Assembly: GCA_015489255.1 (NCBI GenBank)
Contig: WGAD01000058.1
Coordinates: forward strand, 1-15,603
Direction of reading: 5' to 3'
DNA length: 15,603 bases
Source: Anaerolineales bacterium
GTDB taxonomy: Bacteria > Chloroflexota > Anaerolineae > Anaerolineales > Villigracilaceae
The position numbers were made by a program, and so were the translations under genes. The notes under the pieces are model-generated. The model was not told the origin of the DNA and made no database searches. It saw nothing but the letters and a program-made list of their open reading frames with translations. This document shows positions 13,223-15,603 of this stretch, in pieces. Each line of letters starts with the position of its first letter. Positions within the stretch are counted from its first letter, which is position 1.

Positions 13223-14077
13223 TTACAGAGAGAGGAGCAACATGGTGCTGAACATATACAGCGAGGCATATTTGAACAGCCCGAAGTTCACCCGCTCCGA
13301 GGGGCGCACCAGGCTGAGCACCGCCAGCACCAGCAATCCCAGGGAAAGCAAAGCAATGAGCTGCAAATACCCCCAGGCCGTTCCCAGTTGCCAGGCGATG
13401 CCGCCGATGACTGCCGCGGCCAGCACACTGGCAACGGCGATGATCCAGCGGGTCGTTGTCTCGCCATAGGTTGAAGGGAAGGTCGGCACGCCGGCCCGAC
13501 TGTAGTCAACGCCATAGCGCAAGCTGAAGGTGAGGATGTGCGTCGGGATCCACAATAAGATCGACAGAGCCAGCAACAACCCGACTGCATCGATCGCTCC
13601 CACGCCCAGCACGCGCCCCGCCAGGATCGGCATCCCGCCGGAAACACCGCCCCAGACGATCGACCAGCAGGTGCGACGCTTCAGCCAGATGGTGTAAACC
13701 ACCACATCGAAGAACAAACCGGCAAAGACGACCAAGCCATACAGCGGATCCATCCATACCGCCAGGCCAACGCCTAACAGCGAGAGGACCAGCCCCAGGC
13801 GCAGAGCCTCATTTGGCGGCAGTTCTCCACTGGGCAGGGGACGCCGCGAGGTGCGCGCCATGCAGGCGTCGATGTCCCGGTCGTACCACATATTGAGCAC
13901 CGTGCTGCCACTGATCGCCAGCAGCAGGCTGAGGCTCAACCCCAGCAGCGTGCGCCAGTGCGTCACCGGGCAGCGGGCGGTAAAGTATCCGGCCAGGCCG
14001 GTCAACAACAACAACGCCGTTTGCATACTTTTGATCAGCGGCCAATAAAGCCGGATTTTCTTGCGCAAGACTTGCAT
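13223..14077 (-). CDS. ctaB: UbiA-family prenyltransferase, heme o synthase-like
   Basis: This 284-aa integral membrane enzyme is most like protoheme IX farnesyltransferase, which attaches a farnesyl group to heme b to give heme o for terminal oxidases. The first Asp-rich motif is NMWYDRDIDACM (Asn62, Asp66, Asp70), followed by RTSRRPLPSG, a heme o synthase hallmark. YTIWLKRRTCWSIVWGG also matches the family. The second Asp motif region reads WIPTHILTFSLRYGVDYSRAGVP; typical enzymes have PHFWALA there, so this part is divergent. Length is slightly below the usual 290-310. ATG 14077 is chosen because AGGAGGAAGG lies just upstream; the frame is open further but unsupported. It follows the FGE-like lipoprotein by 28 nt in one transcription unit. 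Another UbiA prenyltransferase with a related substrate is possible. Confidence 0.85.
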   Translation of the reverse strand: MQVLRKKIRLYWPLIKSMQTALLLLTGLAGYFTARCPVTHWRTLLGLSLSLLLAISGSTVLNMWYDRDIDACMARTSRRPLPSGELPPNEALRLGLVLSLLGVGLAVWMDPLYGLVVFAGLFFDVVVYTIWLKRRTCWSIVWGGVSGGMPILAGRVLGVGAIDAVGLLLALSILLWIPTHILTFSLRYGVDYSRAGVPTFPSTYGETTTRWIIAVASVLAAAVIGGIAWQLGTAWGYLQLIALLSLGLLVLAVLSLVRPSERVNFGLFKYASLYMFSTMLLLSL

Positions 14078-14105
14078 GGCGACCTTCCTCCTCTTTTTGG
14101 CGGCT

Positions 14106-15095
14106 TCAGGGTTGAGCATCACGCGCGCAACGGAAGCCGACATCCGGCGCGTAATACTCCGGCCCGGCCATGTTGAACTTCCAGACGCGCAGGTCCACTT
14201 CATACGAATAGTAGCTGCCACCGCGCAAGTTGCGGTAATGCATGTCGGCGAAATCGTCTCCTATCCATTGCCAGACATTGCCAGCCATATCATACAGGCC
14301 GTAAGGGCTGGGAGAATCAAGCGTCTCATACCCGTCGTAGGTTCGCCCATTGTAAAAACCGACCGGCGTCGTATTCCCCAGTTTGCCGAACATGCGCTCG
14401 AAAAGGTCGAAGGACGAATAGTAGTTGGCGTTGTTGGGCGCGATCTCATCTCCCCAGGGGAAGGGACGGCCATGCCCTTCTTCATCGATTTCCACACCGC
14501 GGGCCGCCTTCTCCCATTCGGCATCCAGCGGCAGCCGCCAACCGTAAAACTCGCAGTAGGCATTGGCGCCAAACCAAGAAACCATCGTCATCGGGTGGTT
14601 GGCATACTCAGGGATCGGCGCAAAGGTCTCGCCGTCGAAGGTCAGGCGCAAGGGCGCCTCCTCCAGCGGAATGTATAGTTTCACCCCGGGTTCAATCCGC
14701 ATTTCGTGATCGTACCCATCAAAGGGGTCGCCGGGATAATACCCGCCCACGCCTTCCACCGTGCGGAGGGCCACATACTCATCGTCTTCCACGTTGAAGC
14801 CGGAATCGACCTCAATGGCCCCGATGGTCAAAACGCCAGCGGCCAGCGCCTCGTTCAAAAAGCGGGCATATTGCGCCACCGTCACATCGGTGACCATGAT
14901 CTCATAATCGTAAGGCAGGTCGCGGAGGGCATCGTGCTGCCCGTAGGGGAAGGGGCCGGCCGGGACCAGCGCCCAGGCCTCCGGGTCTATGCCCGTATCA
15001 ATGTACGGCGGCGTTATGGCGCCCACTTCCGGGGCGGAAGAACAACCGCTCAACACCAGCAGCGCAACCAGCATCGCCAGAAACAGACGTTTCAT
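14106..15095 (-). CDS. FGE/SUMF1-fold lipoprotein, catalytic cysteines absent
   Basis: This 329-aa secreted lipoprotein has a signal peptide with lipobox VLSGC (lipidated Cys18) and a formylglycine-generating-enzyme fold. Family motifs are MTMVSWFGANAYCEFYGWRL (170-188), AEWEKAARG (192-200), PFPWGD, GLYDMAGNVWQW (266-277), RGGSYYS (291-297) and GFRCARD at the end. In true FGE the RGGSY motif is followed by two catalytic Cys; here those positions are Ser297 and Leu302. Sulfatase-activating activity is therefore unlikely, and a structural or binding role is more probable. AAGGAGG lies 7 nt before ATG 15095, and this ATG overlaps the upstream TGA (ATGA). Its neighbours are a membrane protein upstream and a heme o synthase-like enzyme downstream, so a role in oxidase assembly is possible. 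Confidence 0.88.
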   Translation of the reverse strand: MKRLFLAMLVALLVLSGCSSAPEVGAITPPYIDTGIDPEAWALVPAGPFPYGQHDALRDLPYDYEIMVTDVTVAQYARFLNEALAAGVLTIGAIEVDSGFNVEDDEYVALRTVEGVGGYYPGDPFDGYDHEMRIEPGVKLYIPLEEAPLRLTFDGETFAPIPEYANHPMTMVSWFGANAYCEFYGWRLPLDAEWEKAARGVEIDEEGHGRPFPWGDEIAPNNANYYSSFDLFERMFGKLGNTTPVGFYNGRTYDGYETLDSPSPYGLYDMAGNVWQWIGDDFADMHYRNLRGGSYYSYEVDLRVWKFNMAGPEYYAPDVGFRCARDAQP

Positions 15096-15603
15096 TTTTC
15101 GGCCTCCTTGAGGATGGCCTGAATTTCTTCCAGGCGCTGTTTTTGATCTTCCAGTTCGGCTTGCAACGACGCTTTTTGTTCCAGCGTCAATTCCTGGCTC
15201 CAGGCGCCCTGTTCCAGGAACAAGTCCACCAATCGCCAAATCATGACCAGGGCCAACACAATGAGCACGGTGGCCAGGCCAAAATCCATCAGCAGCATGG
15301 TCCAGTTGACCACATTCTGCTGCGCCGCAGCGCTGACGAACAGCCGCTTCATCGAGAAGACCGTCGCCGAGGCAAAGGCCAGGTCGGAACAAAGGATGAT
15401 CGTCCAGCCAACGATCTGCCGTTTACGTCCCTTCAGGCCGGCCAGGTCGAGGTAATAGAACAGGATAATGGTGGCGATCAGCGCCGAGAGGATGTGCCAG
15501 TGCCCGGTCAGGGTGATGCGTTCTTCGCGCAGCGGCCACACCCGAAAGATATCCTCCAATTTGACCGCCATGAAAATCCCCACGCCGCTGACGGTGAAAT
15601 TCA
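15092..15603 (-). CDS. Multi-spanning membrane protein with C-terminal coiled coil (N-terminus outside window)
   Basis: The visible part is about 170 residues. The frame is open to the window edge (NFTVSG before the first GTG), so the N-terminus lies outside; internal candidates are GTG 15583 and ATG 15571, neither with a ribosome site. At least three membrane segments are visible, beginning LTGHWHILSALIATIILFYY, then IVGWTIILCSDLAFASATVF, then a third containing LATVLIVLALVMIW. The tail (LEQKASLQAELEDQKQRL) is a charged amphipathic helix, likely a coiled coil. GHWH contains two histidines at a helix start that could bind heme or metal. It is coupled to the FGE-like lipoprotein. I do not recognise its family. 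Confidence 0.8.
   Translation of the reverse strand, partial: NFTVSGVGIFMAVKLEDIFRVWPLREERITLTGHWHILSALIATIILFYYLDLAGLKGRKRQIVGWTIILCSDLAFASATVFSMKRLFVSAAAQQNVVNWTMLLMDFGLATVLIVLALVMIWRLVDLFLEQGAWSQELTLEQKASLQAELEDQKQRLEEIQAILKEAEK

Overview
The window looks like a bacterial chromosome segment, high in GC within its genes and much lower in one intergenic stretch. The gene set, the compact operons with overlapping stop and start codons, and the palindromic dispersed repeats resemble an Anaerolineae-type Chloroflexota genome. That placement is inference from gene content only; no rRNA or marker gene is present to fix it.

Layout. (1) 1-3345, plus strand: a tight four-gene operon of a sensor histidine kinase (5' end outside the window), a metallo-beta-lactamase-fold protein that has lost most metal ligands, a Rhizobium-type (AnsA/ReAV class) asparaginase and an endonuclease III. 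The last three are joined by 4-nt stop/start overlaps. (2) 3344-3650: tRNA-Ser(UGA) on the minus strand and tRNA-Lys(UUU) on the plus strand, divergently transcribed from back-to-back promoters with overlapping -35 boxes, each followed by its own intrinsic terminator. (3) 3651-5500: about 1.85 kb of repeat-rich, lower-GC DNA with three related dispersed repeats, a REP-like long palindrome, a short perfect hairpin and two possible small membrane-protein genes on the minus strand. (4) 5501-9459, plus strand: urocanate hydratase (hutU) with its own promoter and terminator, then a PanB-type ketopantoate hydroxymethyltransferase translationally coupled to a 423-aa protein I do not recognise, closed by a strong terminator. 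(5) 9481-11261, plus strand: a CcmC-like membrane protein with a degenerate WWD segment, overlapped by an MFS exporter. A hairpin lies in the convergent junction. (6) 11267-13107, minus strand: a membrane-anchored Ig-like protein and a lipoprotein with an Ig-like and a lamin-tail-like domain, behind a perfect TATAAT -10 box. (7) 13162-15603, minus strand: a multi-spanning membrane protein (N-terminus outside the window), an FGE/SUMF1-fold lipoprotein lacking the catalytic cysteines, and a UbiA-family prenyltransferase closest to heme o synthase.

How the genes may work together. HutU acts in histidine catabolism, and PanB uses 5,10-methylene-tetrahydrofolate, a one-carbon carrier that histidine breakdown can feed, but a strong terminator separates the two transcripts. 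The right end carries a heme o synthase-like gene in one transcription unit with two envelope proteins, which suggests terminal-oxidase assembly. The CcmC-like protein also points to heme handling, but it lies in a separate operon. The least explained items are the PanB-coupled 423-aa protein, the CcmC-like protein without a canonical WWD motif, the degenerate MBL protein and the repeat-rich island.
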